Shown here one piece after another: positions 35,545 through 43,922 of a stretch of DNA of 64,000 nt. Under the pieces are notes generated by a model. That model worked only from the letters and a program-made list of their open reading frames with translations, did not search any database and had not been told where the DNA came from. The translations under genes and the position numbers were made by a program. The DNA lies in NCBI RefSeq assembly GCF_002379585.1, contig NZ_DFUE01000071.1:38978-102977 (forward strand), given 5' to 3'. Numbering within the stretch: the first letter of the stretch is position 1; each line of letters begins with the position of its first letter. Source of the DNA: Pseudomonas sp. UBA4194 (GTDB lineage: Bacteria; Pseudomonadota; Gammaproteobacteria; Pseudomonadales; Pseudomonadaceae).

Positions 35545-36306
35545 TCAGGGTTCGATGCGTTTGAGCAGGTAGGTGTCCATGATCCATCCGTGTGCCTGCC
35601 GAGCGGTGTGGCGAGCCTGGGTGATCTGGTCGGCGACTTGATCCAGCGGGCCGTCGATGAGGATTTCGTCGCAGGTGCCAAGGTAAGCGCCCCAGTGGAT
35701 CTGCCAACCCTGCCCCACCAACAGTCGATAGCTTTCCTGGGCATCGAGCATCACCACCACAGTGTCCACGCCTTCGCGCAGGCCCATGGCAAGCTGGCGT
35801 CCGGTGGTGATTTCCACTGCGCCACCGATGCTGTTCAAAGGCACCCGGTGCTGCGCGGTCAGGGCTTGCACACTGGTGATGCCCGGGATCACCTCATACG
35901 CCAATGCATGCCTGCCGCTGGCCGCGATGCTTTCGATGATGCGTACGGTGCTGTCATACAGCGACGGGTCCCCCCACACCAGAAACGCGCCACACTGCCC
36001 TTCGCCCAGCTCAGTGGCGATCAGTCGTTCGAAAATCTCGCCCTTGTCACTGTTGAGCTGGCCCACCGCGCCCGGATAGTCGCCGTTATCGGGAATCCGC
36101 TCAGGGTTCAGCGCCTCCACGATGCGATAGGCGCTACCACGGACATAGCGCTGCAGGATGTCCCGGCGCAAGGCATTGAGCTTGGCTTTTGCGCTGCCCT
36201 TGTCCATCAGGAAAAAAACATCGGCGCGGTTCAGCGCGCTCACCGCCTGCACCGTGATGTATTCCGGGTTGCCGGCACCAATACCAACGATCAAGATAGT
36301 TTTCAT
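35545..36306 (-). CDS. cobF: Precorrin-6A synthase (deacetylating) CobF
   Basis: 253-residue SAM-dependent methyltransferase of the tetrapyrrole-methylase fold: VGIGAGNPEYITVQAVSALNRADVFF (about 6-31) and the FLVWGDPSLYDST region (about 115) are family signatures. CobF methylates precorrin-5 at C-1 with loss of acetate in the aerobic corrin pathway. The frame reaches 36498, but the ATG at 36306 starts the beta strand directly as in CobF, and the length is right. It stands alone next to the corrinoid transporter, convergent with it. No riboswitch is evident on its own upstream side. Confidence 0.92.
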   Translation of the reverse strand: MKTILIVGIGAGNPEYITVQAVSALNRADVFFLMDKGSAKAKLNALRRDILQRYVRGSAYRIVEALNPERIPDNGDYPGAVGQLNSDKGEIFERLIATELGEGQCGAFLVWGDPSLYDSTVRIIESIAASGRHALAYEVIPGITSVQALTAQHRVPLNSIGGAVEITTGRQLAMGLREGVDTVVVMLDAQESYRLLVGQGWQIHWGAYLGTCDEILIDGPLDQVADQITQARHTARQAHGWIMDTYLLKRIEP

Positions 36307-36314
36307 ACGCCCCC

Positions 36315-36337
36315 GTAGCAGCGGCGTAAGCCGCGTC
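36315..36337. repeat. Single family-C REP-like palindrome
   Basis: GTAGCAGCGGCGTAAGCCGC followed by GTC, the same element as at 22.7 kb, in the 105-bp divergent gap between cobF and the LysR-type gene. Confidence 0.75.
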
Positions 36338-36411
36338 AAATGCCCAGTCAAAACCCAAGTCAACACGCAAGCCAAAACCCGCGCACCTGCGCCACAGGAT
36401 GAGGAACATCG

Positions 36412-37311
36412 ATGCAACTGGAATGGCTGGAAGACTTCATCGAGCTGGCCCGGACCCGCAGCCTGTCGCGGGCCGCCGAGATTCGCTGCGTGACTCATCC
36501 CGCTTTCGGCCGACGTATCCGGGCGCTGGAGGACTGGGTCGGCGCCCCGCTGATCGAACGCAAGCAGCCATTGTCCCTCACGCCTGCCGGCCTATTGTTT
36601 CTCGACGCGGCGAGCCAGTCCATGGAATTGCTGCTGGCGGCCCGCGCGCAGTTCCAGAATATCGGACTCAACCGCGAACAGCCCCTGCGCATCGCTACCG
36701 GACGCACCTTGGCCCGGGTGTTTTTCCCCGACTGGTACCAGTCTCTGCATCAACGCTTCGGCGCGTTCCCCGTATCACTGGTCACCGGCGGCGCACAAGA
36801 AGCCATCCTCAAATTGACCGCAGGCGAAGTCGACCTGCAACTCATTTATTCCAGCCCCTTGACGCGCATTCTGGTAGACGCCGAGCGCTTTGATTCCAAG
36901 GTGCTCGCCCAGGAGCAGCTACTGCCGGTAAGCGTTGCCGATGCCGACGGCCAACCGCGATTCGCCATCGGGCCGGACAGTGACGCGTCGAGCATTGCCT
37001 GGCTGGGATTATCGCCGTCGCTGTCACTGCGCGGCGTGCTGGCACAGCACCTGGCCAAGCTCCCTCAGCGCCTGGCCTTGCGCATGATCTACCAGGCTGA
37101 CTCGTATGAGGCGATTCTGGAAATGGCCAAGCGCGGTTCGGGGCTCGCCTGGCTGCCTGGCATGGTAGTCAAAGACGCGCTGGCTGCCGGCGAGCTGGTG
37201 CTGGCCGGGGGCAGCGAGCTGCACATCCCGTTCGACGTGTCGTTGCACCGCCTGCGGGCCAATCGAAGCGAACAGGTGATGCGCATCTGGGAAGGCCTGG
37301 ACCCGATTTGA
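36412..37311 (+). CDS. LysR-family transcriptional regulator
   Basis: 299 residues: N-terminal winged helix-turn-helix (about 3-62, WLEDFIELARTRSLSRAAEIRCVTHPAFGRRIRALEDWVG) and a type 2 periplasmic-binding effector domain (about 88-295). It precedes, on the same strand and after a 295-bp gap, an MHS transporter and an M14 peptidase-like deacylase. It may regulate them. The motif THPAFGRRIRALE is shared with LysR regulators I associate with hydroxyproline/dipeptide-type catabolic genes, but no effector can be assigned. Confidence 0.9.
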   Translation: MQLEWLEDFIELARTRSLSRAAEIRCVTHPAFGRRIRALEDWVGAPLIERKQPLSLTPAGLLFLDAASQSMELLLAARAQFQNIGLNREQPLRIATGRTLARVFFPDWYQSLHQRFGAFPVSLVTGGAQEAILKLTAGEVDLQLIYSSPLTRILVDAERFDSKVLAQEQLLPVSVADADGQPRFAIGPDSDASSIAWLGLSPSLSLRGVLAQHLAKLPQRLALRMIYQADSYEAILEMAKRGSGLAWLPGMVVKDALAAGELVLAGGSELHIPFDVSLHRLRANRSEQVMRIWEGLDPI

Positions 37312-37606
37312 GCCGCCCATCACCCGCACCGTTGCGGAGCATGGGCAAAAAGATCGCGCGGCTGGCAGGTCTTTCGGCCCCGTCATTACTGGCCCGTGCC
37401 GAATAGGCTCGGGCCTGTGCCCAAACAGCAATTGTCCGCGGCGCAATGCTGATTCACCTTGGTCACGGGCCAGGTAGCCACGAGGGCGTAGACCTTCCAC
37501 CGCTGCCTGGTCGTTTTCACCCATAACAATGACTGCCATCGTGTCCATCGACAGCTTGTGGCCGGTGGACGGCTCGATAACCGTGAAACGAACCCGGAAA
37601 CCACTC
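37312..37606. other. Intergenic region between LysR and MHS genes, possible antisense small ORF
   Basis: 295 bp. On the minus strand an ATG at 37608, preceded by CGAGG, opens a frame beginning MSGFRVRFTVIEPSTGHKLS, with protein-like composition for about 55 codons before it runs into the LysR gene. It could be a small gene, a decayed remnant or chance. No other gene is seen; the promoter for the transporter should lie here. Confidence 0.3.
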
Positions 37607-38917
37607 ATGAGTACAGCCTCGACCACCCTGCACGCGAACCCGGCCAAGACCCGGCGCGGGCCATGGAAAGAGATCATCGCCGCCAGCTTCGGCAACGCCC
37701 TGGAATTCTATGACCTGCTGATCTACGGATACTTCGCCGTGGTCATCGGCAAGCTGTTCTTCCCGTCCGACAACGAGACCACGTCCCTGCTTCTGGCGGT
37801 CGGCTCGTTCGGCATCTCATTCCTGATGCGACCACTGGGCGCCATCGTGCTGGGGTCCTACGCCGACCGCGCCGGGCGCAAGGCATCGCTGACCATGTCG
37901 ATCCTGATCATGCTGATCGGCACCGCCATGATCACCTTCACCCCCTCCTACCAACAGATCGGTATCGCCGCGCCATTGCTGATCATCGTCGCGCGCATGC
38001 TCCAGGGCTTTTCCACTGGCGGAGAGTTCGGCGCTGCCACCGCCTTCATGGTCGAGCATGCGGACCCCAGCCGCCGCGGCTTCTTCGCCAGCTGGCAGCT
38101 GGCGACCCAGGGCTTGGCCACCGTACTGGCCGCAGGGGTCAGTGCCCTGCTCAGCTACCTGCTTTCCGATGTGCAACTCAACGACTGGGGCTGGCGCGTG
38201 GCGTTCGGCGTCGGCCTGCTGATCGGACCCGTTGGCTTCTACATTCGCAGCCAGATCGACGAAACCCCGGACTTCCAGAAAGTCGCCGCCAAGGGTGAGC
38301 CCAAGACCCCGCTGCGCGACGTGCTGGTCAAGGGCCGCACCAGCCTGCTGCTGTCCATCGGCGTGGTGGCCGGTGCCACGGCGTTCAACTACGTGCACAA
38401 GCTGTACATGCCCACCTACGCCCTCAAGCAATTGCAGATTACCGCGACCTCCTCCTATCTCGGCGCGCTGGTAACGGGCGTGATGCTGATGTTCATGGCA
38501 CCGGTATTCGGCAGCCTGTCGGACCGCTTTGGCCGCTTCCGTGTGCTCACGCTGGCGCTGTTGATCACCGGACTGTCGTCGTATCCGATGTTCGTCTGGC
38601 TGAATCTGTACCCCAGCGTCACCACCCTGCTGATGGTGCAGGCGGTGGTGGGCATCCTGATCGCTGCCTGCCTGGGGCCGATCCCGGCGATGCTGGCCGA
38701 TATCTTCCCGACCAGCATCCGCGGCACCGGACTCGCCCTCAGCTACAACTTTTCGGTGACCCTGTTCGGTGGTTTCGCGCCCCTGATCGTGACCTGGATG
38801 ATCGACGCAACGGGCAGCAAGCTTGCACCCAGCTTCTACGTAGTGGCGACCTCGCTGGTCAGCGTGATCGCGGTGATCGTGCTGGGCAGACGCATGCGCA
38901 GCCAGCGCCCAAGCTGA
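37607..38917 (+). CDS. MFS transporter, metabolite:H+ symporter (MHS) family
   Basis: 436 residues, twelve hydrophobic segments, with the MHS signature SFGNALEFYDLLIYGYFA (about 26-43), RPLGAIVLGSYADRAGRKASL (about 78-98) and LQGFSTGGEFGAATAFMVEH. The family (ProP, KgtP, ShiA, citrate carriers) moves small organic acids or zwitterions with protons. The frame opens at 37529; the ATG at 37607 gives the usual short cytoplasmic tail. It is followed 84 bp later by an M14 deacylase, suggesting import of an N-acyl amino acid or similar amide that the enzyme then cleaves. Confidence 0.88.
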   Translation: MSTASTTLHANPAKTRRGPWKEIIAASFGNALEFYDLLIYGYFAVVIGKLFFPSDNETTSLLLAVGSFGISFLMRPLGAIVLGSYADRAGRKASLTMSILIMLIGTAMITFTPSYQQIGIAAPLLIIVARMLQGFSTGGEFGAATAFMVEHADPSRRGFFASWQLATQGLATVLAAGVSALLSYLLSDVQLNDWGWRVAFGVGLLIGPVGFYIRSQIDETPDFQKVAAKGEPKTPLRDVLVKGRTSLLLSIGVVAGATAFNYVHKLYMPTYALKQLQITATSSYLGALVTGVMLMFMAPVFGSLSDRFGRFRVLTLALLITGLSSYPMFVWLNLYPSVTTLLMVQAVVGILIAACLGPIPAMLADIFPTSIRGTGLALSYNFSVTLFGGFAPLIVTWMIDATGSKLAPSFYVVATSLVSVIAVIVLGRRMRSQRPS

Positions 38918-39001
38918 AACCCGGATATTCCAACAATCCATTACCCGCTATCAATGCCGCCCTGCGCGGCCAGAGCACCCTTTTGTCTGCCGGAGACCTG
39001 C

Positions 39002-39985
39002 ATGAAGACCTTGGAACAAGTACGCGCCACCCTGACCCCTTACCCCATCGAGGTAGAGTTTCCCGATATTCGCCCGTGGCAGCAGGGAAACTGCGGCGTC
39101 GACTACGTGCACTCCTTCGACAGCGGCCTGCCCGGCCCTCACGTCATGGTGATGGCGTTGACTCACGGCAACGAGGTGAGCGGCGCGATCACCCTGGACA
39201 GGTTGCTCAAGGATGAAGTCCGTCCGGTGCGCGGTCGGCTGACATTGGTGTTTGGCAATGTCGCCGCCTATCACGCTTTCGATCCCGAGGATATCGACGC
39301 CACCCGCTATCTGGATGAAGACATGAACCGGGTATGGTTGCCGGCCAAACTCGAGGGACCGGAGGACTCCATCGAGCTGCGCCGGGCACGGGAATTACGC
39401 CCCATCGTCGATACCGTAGACCTGCTGCTGGATATCCATTCAATGCACGAAGAAGCGCCGCCCATCATGATGTGTGGCGCACAAACCAAAGGAATGGACT
39501 TCGCGGCCGCCCTGGGCGTCCCGCAAACCGTCGCCGCTGACGCCGGCCACCCCAATGGCCGCCGCCTGCGCGACTACCAGGGCTTCGCTGACCCAGCGAG
39601 CCCGAAAAATGCCCTGCTGATCGAGACGGGTCAGCACTTCTCCCGGCGTAGCTGTGAGGTGGCCATGGACGTGACGGCACGCTTTCTGGTGACTACGGGG
39701 GTTGTGGAGAAGGCAGCCATGGCGGCGTACATCAGCACCAGTAAGCCCGAACCTCAGCGTTTCCTGCAGGTCACCGAGCCGGTGGTAGCCCGCAGCATGG
39801 AGTTCGCATTCGTTGAAGATTTTCGCGGGTTGGAGCTGATTGGCGATGCGGGGAGTGTGCTGGCTTGGGATGGGGATCAAGCGGTGGTCACGCCATACGA
39901 TGATTGTGTGCTGGTGCAGCCGTCGCTGCGGCATTTGGGCAATGGGGTGACTGTGGTGAGATTGGCGCGGGTGGTGGAGCGGTAG
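39002..39985 (+). CDS. M14-family zinc deacylase (AstE/aspartoacylase-like)
   Basis: 327 residues with a carboxypeptidase-like zinc site: H55 and E58 in MALTHGNEVSGA and a third ligand in LLDIHSMHEE (near residue 150). RYLDEDMNRVW is the substrate-arginine type motif of the succinylglutamate desuccinylase/aspartoacylase group. It should hydrolyse an N-acyl amino acid or related amide. GGAG lies 6 bases before the ATG at 39002; the frame is open from 38954. It is paired with the upstream MHS carrier and probably with the LysR regulator. Substrate unknown. Confidence 0.85.
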   Translation: MKTLEQVRATLTPYPIEVEFPDIRPWQQGNCGVDYVHSFDSGLPGPHVMVMALTHGNEVSGAITLDRLLKDEVRPVRGRLTLVFGNVAAYHAFDPEDIDATRYLDEDMNRVWLPAKLEGPEDSIELRRARELRPIVDTVDLLLDIHSMHEEAPPIMMCGAQTKGMDFAAALGVPQTVAADAGHPNGRRLRDYQGFADPASPKNALLIETGQHFSRRSCEVAMDVTARFLVTTGVVEKAAMAAYISTSKPEPQRFLQVTEPVVARSMEFAFVEDFRGLELIGDAGSVLAWDGDQAVVTPYDDCVLVQPSLRHLGNGVTVVRLARVVER

Positions 39986-39995
39986 TGGGAGGGAG

Positions 39996-40042
39996 GTGGG
40001 ATCGGCGGTGGATCAGCGGTGGGATCGGCGGTGGGATCGGCA
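39996..40042. repeat. Four-copy 12-bp minisatellite
   Basis: GGTGGGATCGGC repeated four times (one copy is 11 bp with a substitution) directly after the M14 deacylase stop codon. Confidence 0.8.
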
Positions 40043-40045
40043 GGG

Positions 40046-40186
40046 GATGGTCCCCTCACCCCAGCCCTCTCCCTGGGGGAGAGGGAGCTAAAAGCATACC
40101 GCGTAGGGCGCACTCTCGCCGAGGGAGAGGGGCTAGAAGCATACCGCGTAGGGCGCCCTCTCCCGAAGGGAGAGGGGACCATTCAC
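40046..40186. repeat. Family-D palindromic repeat with a 45-bp tandem duplication
   Basis: Starts with CCCTCACCCCAGCCCTCTCC and an inverted arm GGGGGAGAGGG, then two 45-bp direct repeats (40088-40132 and 40133-40177) containing AAGCATACCGCGTAGGGCGC, each ending in a GGGAGAGGGG arm, and closes with GGGGACCATT, complementary to the opening GATGGTCCCC. It sits between convergent genes. A second member is at 63886-64000. Confidence 0.8.
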
Positions 40187-40217
40187 CGCCAGATCCAGGC
40201 CGGGCCCTACCCCACCG

Positions 40218-42602
40218 TTACAGCGACCATTTGAGCGAGAACATCACGTTGCGGGGATCGCCATAGGTGCCGCTGCCGGACGAAGTCGGAATGCCCTGCC
40301 AGTACTTCTCGTCCAGCACGTTGTTGAAGTTGACTCGAGCATCCCAATGTTCGTCGAAGCGGTAGCCAGCCATCAGGCCCAGCACTGCGTAGGAGTCCTG
40401 AACGGCATGGCCCCTGCCCACACGGCCATAGGTCTCGCTCTGCGCCAGTACATCAGCGCCGATGCGTACTTTTTCCAGCGCGCCCTGCAGTTGGTAGGTG
40501 GTGGCTGCCTTGAACAGATGCTTGGGCTGGTTGGGCGCGAACAGATCACCCTTCTCGTAGGTCCGGTCTTTGACGTACTGGCTGAGCACCAGGGTGTAGG
40601 CCGCAGAGAACTGCCAGTTTGGGGTCAGGGCACCGGTGATTTCGGTGTCTACACCACGGCTGCGAACCTCCCCTGCCGCCTCGTAGCACGTGCGGTTGGT
40701 GGCACGGCAGCTGGCCGGCTGGTCGGGAATGGCGTAGGCACGATTCTGCTGGGTCATGTCGAACAGCGCCACGGAGGCGTTCAGCCCACCGTCGAAGTAC
40801 TCGCCCTTGAGGCCGATTTCGTAGCTTTCGCCGGTCATCGGGTCCAGCACCGTGCCTGCAACATCCTGCTGGGTCTGGGGCTTGAAGATTTCCGTGTAGC
40901 TGGCGTAGACCGAGTAAGTGTCGTTGAGGTCGTAGACCACACCGGCATACGGCGTGACTTCCTGGGTGACCTTGTAGTCGCCGGTACCGGAACGGTTGTC
41001 GTAGTCGTACCAGCTCAGGCGGCTACCAATGATCACATGCAGCGGGTCGATCGGGTTGAAACGCGCGGCGGCGTAGAGACCTTCCTCGGTGGCGGTATTC
41101 TTGCCGACATAGGGCGAACGCGCGCCGGCAGCCGGCTTGGGAAGGTTGTGGTCGAAATCATAGATATTGATGGGCGTACCGGTTCCCCAGAAACCACCGG
41201 TCTGATCGAATTTCTCCTGACGTTTGCTGGCGCCCACGATCAGCTCATGCTCACGGCCGAACAGCTGAAACGGACCGTTCGCCGTGGCGTCCAGGTTGGT
41301 CTGCACGTCAGTGGTGTCGTACTGACCAGAAAACTGCGAGTACACGCCATTCACCGGCGCACCGAGGTAGCTGGAGAACGTATTGGACTCGGCCCAGATC
41401 TTGGCAGCGGCAAGCTTTGCATTCCAGCCGTTGTCGAAACGGTGCGTCACGTCGGTGAACAAGCTGACGTTGTCCCGATCCCAGTAAGCCCAATCGTTAC
41501 TCAGGAAGGTCGAACGCGGCAGGTGAAGGTTCTCGCCATTGGGGCCCGATGGCAGGCTGCCCCAGTCGGAAGTGGCGTCGTCACGCTGTTTGGAGGCGCC
41601 GATGGTCCAGGTGGTGGAGTCGCTCAGATCGGCTTCGAGCACCCCGTAGAAGGTCTGGCGCTGTTTCTCGCGCTCGTCGATGTAACTGTTGCTGTCTTCA
41701 TAAGCTGCTACGACTCGCCCACGCAGGGTGCCGGACTCATTGAGCTTGTTGGAGGCGTCGACTTCGGTGCGATAGCGATCCCAGCTACCTGCGCTGGTGG
41801 TGACGCTCACCTGGGGAATGGCCGTAGGGCGCTTGCGCACCAGGTTCAAGGTAGCGGAGGGGCTGCCCGCGCCGCTCATCAAGCCGGTGGCGCCGCGGAC
41901 CACTTCCACGCGGTCGTACATGGCCAGGTCGGCGCTGGAGATGGTGTCCAGAGTCAGTTGACCGACGCTGGTCGGCAGGCCGTCGTACATGATGTTATCG
42001 ATGGTGAAACCGCGAGCCTGGAAGGCCTGACGGTCGCCGCCGAACTTGCGCAAGGTGATACCTGGGGCGTACTTGACCACATCGTTGATGTCGCTCATGC
42101 CCTGATCTTCAATGCGCTGGCGCGTGATGACACTCACCGACTGCGGCGTCTCGCGAATCGACAGGCCCAGCTTGGTGGCCGTGCTCATCTTGCCGGTGGT
42201 GTAGGAACCGGAATTCTCGGTGGTCGCCTGGCCCGCAAGCGAGTCGCCTGTCGCCGAAACCGCCGTGGCACCCAGTTCCACTGCACTGCCACCCGCTACC
42301 GCGGTGGCTGGGGCCGTGACGCTCACCGTGCTGCCCTGCACGCTTCCCACCAGCCCGCTGCCCGCCAGCAATCGCTGCAGCGCAACCGACGGCTCCATTT
42401 GCCCGGTCACCGATGGCGCGGTCTTGCCGGCGATGGCCGCAGGCTCGTAGACCACTTGCAGGCCGCTGGCCTGACCCAGTTTCTGCAGCGCGTCCGCCAG
42501 CGGTTGAGCCGGCAGGTTCAAGGCGACCGGCGCGGCGTTGGCCAGGCCGGCGACGAACAAGGAGACAGAGAGCGCTACGGAGCGCAGAGCAAAGTGTTTC
42601 AT
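40218..42602 (-). CDS. TonB-dependent siderophore receptor with STN signalling domain (FpvA-like)
   Basis: 794 residues: signal peptide (about 1-23, ANA-AP), an STN (secretin/TonB short N-terminal) domain (about 25-95, LNLPAQPLADALQKLGQASGLQVVYEPAAIAG), plug (about 145-255, ETPQSVSVITRQRIEDQGMSDINDVVKYAPGIT, VRGATGLMSGAGSPSATLNLVRKRPT) and a barrel closing with RNVMFSLKWSL. The STN domain normally contacts an anti-sigma factor so that ligand uptake switches on an ECF sigma factor, yet no sigma or anti-sigma gene is adjacent. The plug resembles ferri-pyoverdine/ferrioxamine receptors. Ligand unassigned. Confidence 0.9.
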   Translation of the reverse strand: MKHFALRSVALSVSLFVAGLANAAPVALNLPAQPLADALQKLGQASGLQVVYEPAAIAGKTAPSVTGQMEPSVALQRLLAGSGLVGSVQGSTVSVTAPATAVAGGSAVELGATAVSATGDSLAGQATTENSGSYTTGKMSTATKLGLSIRETPQSVSVITRQRIEDQGMSDINDVVKYAPGITLRKFGGDRQAFQARGFTIDNIMYDGLPTSVGQLTLDTISSADLAMYDRVEVVRGATGLMSGAGSPSATLNLVRKRPTAIPQVSVTTSAGSWDRYRTEVDASNKLNESGTLRGRVVAAYEDSNSYIDEREKQRQTFYGVLEADLSDSTTWTIGASKQRDDATSDWGSLPSGPNGENLHLPRSTFLSNDWAYWDRDNVSLFTDVTHRFDNGWNAKLAAAKIWAESNTFSSYLGAPVNGVYSQFSGQYDTTDVQTNLDATANGPFQLFGREHELIVGASKRQEKFDQTGGFWGTGTPINIYDFDHNLPKPAAGARSPYVGKNTATEEGLYAAARFNPIDPLHVIIGSRLSWYDYDNRSGTGDYKVTQEVTPYAGVVYDLNDTYSVYASYTEIFKPQTQQDVAGTVLDPMTGESYEIGLKGEYFDGGLNASVALFDMTQQNRAYAIPDQPASCRATNRTCYEAAGEVRSRGVDTEITGALTPNWQFSAAYTLVLSQYVKDRTYEKGDLFAPNQPKHLFKAATTYQLQGALEKVRIGADVLAQSETYGRVGRGHAVQDSYAVLGLMAGYRFDEHWDARVNFNNVLDEKYWQGIPTSSGSGTYGDPRNVMFSLKWSL

Positions 42603-43167
42603 GTGTGCGTGTGTCCTCAGGATGCACGCAAGGTGGTCTGCCCCCCCCGGGCGAAGACTCGAAGCAGGCTGTAGGAAGCCTTACTTGCTTGCGTGCGAAA
42701 CCGCGCAGATGCGGAAGCGGCCCAAGGCTATTGAATTGTGAAAATTATGTAAATGGTAATTTATGTCATTTGATACTTGTTAACGGCTGAGATCGGTAAG
42801 CCTTACGAGTCCGTTTCTTGATTGATCCACGACCGTACAACCCCGAGCGGCGGGCGGTCCGGTAACAATCGGTCGATGTAGGTGATTGTTGCGAGGGGCG
42901 TAATAGAGCGTTACGGATACATAGGCGCGAGTATTTCCAAATGTGTCTAACCTGCCAAAATCGAGCAGTCATCAGATGGCCAGTCACTCGCGCTCCCCAT
43001 GATCGCATGGTTGAACCAGAGCACGCCTGATACCAAAGGTCGCACGACGCCGTGTTGGAAAGCGCCCTGCGCAGACAGGGCATAACCGTGAAACCGCAGT
43101 GTGACAGGCGCTGATCGCCAGCCATCCCTCTAGGATGCCTCGCCGGGCTTGTCGCGAGGAGCCTTGC
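42603..43167. promoter_or_regulatory. Divergent region between TonB receptor and dehydrogenase operon
   Basis: 565 bp with no convincing gene. It holds a C8 run at 42641-42648 in the receptor leader, an AT-rich AAATG-N11-CATTT dyad (42751-42771) that could be a metal-regulator or promoter site for the receptor, and an inverted repeat AACAATC (42864-42870) / GATTGTT (42884-42890) nearer the dehydrogenase side. Regulators for these sites are not identified. Confidence 0.45.
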
Positions 43168-43917
43168 ATGACCGAAAGACCGACCAAGGGCCTGACGCGC
43201 CGGAAGCTGTTGTTTTCCTCCGCCACCACCATGGCCATCGGCGTCGCCGCCAGCGCCAAAGCCGCTACCCTCAATGGCGTCCCGCAATGGGTCCCCTTCG
43301 ACCACAACGGGCCGATGCACTACGACACCCCCGGCTGGCAGTTCTTCACCCCCGCACAGGCCCGTGAAGTGGAAGCCATCGTCGAGCAGCTGATCCCCGC
43401 CGACGAGCTGAGTGTCAGCGGCAAGGACGCGGGGTGTGCTGTCTTCATCGATCGCCAGCTTGCCGGCGAATACGGCGACTTTGCCCGTCTGTACCGTCAA
43501 GGCCCCTTCGAAAAAGGCACCCCGATGCAGGGTGACCAGTCCGAACTGGTGCCGCGGGAGCGCTACAGCCTGGGCCTGGCAGGCCTGGAGAAGTACTGCC
43601 AGGCGCAGTTCCAGAAGTCCTTCAGCGCCCTGTCTCCCGAGCAGCGCGATGGCGTTCTTCAAGGTCTGGAAAAAGGCACAGTGCAGCTCGACGGCATCGA
43701 CAGCCAGCTGTTCTTTCAGCAGGTGCTGGGCAACACCATGGAAGGCTTCTTCGCCGATCCGATCTATGGCGGCAATCGCGATATGGCGTCGTGGAAAATG
43801 ATTGGTTTTCCTGGCGCTCGGTATGACTACCGCGACTACATCGGCCTGCACAACCAGAAGCTCGATCTGGTGCCGCTCTCCATCATCGGCAGCTCTGCCT
43901 GGAACAAAAAGGGTTAA
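43168..43917 (+). CDS. Gluconate 2-dehydrogenase-type complex, subunit 3 (gamma)
   Basis: 249 residues with an N-terminal twin-arginine signal (TRRKLLFSSATTMAIG, residues 11-26) and the gluconate-2-dehydrogenase subunit 3 domain (about 60-235, EVEAIVEQLIPADE and the MASWKMIGFPGARYDYRDY C-terminus). The small subunit carries the flavoprotein, which has no signal of its own, across the membrane as a folded pair. It starts the three-gene set; the flavoprotein begins 5 bp after its stop. The ATG at 43168 has GAGGAG upstream. Confidence 0.9.
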   Translation: MTERPTKGLTRRKLLFSSATTMAIGVAASAKAATLNGVPQWVPFDHNGPMHYDTPGWQFFTPAQAREVEAIVEQLIPADELSVSGKDAGCAVFIDRQLAGEYGDFARLYRQGPFEKGTPMQGDQSELVPRERYSLGLAGLEKYCQAQFQKSFSALSPEQRDGVLQGLEKGTVQLDGIDSQLFFQQVLGNTMEGFFADPIYGGNRDMASWKMIGFPGARYDYRDYIGLHNQKLDLVPLSIIGSSAWNKKG

Positions 43918-43922
43918 TCCGC

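Noticed and set aside
40347..42674. 775-codon open frame on the plus strand
   Set aside because: It is antisense to the STN TonB receptor gene, which has signal peptide, STN, plug and barrel. GC-rich codon usage creates long mirror frames; the composition here is not protein-like.
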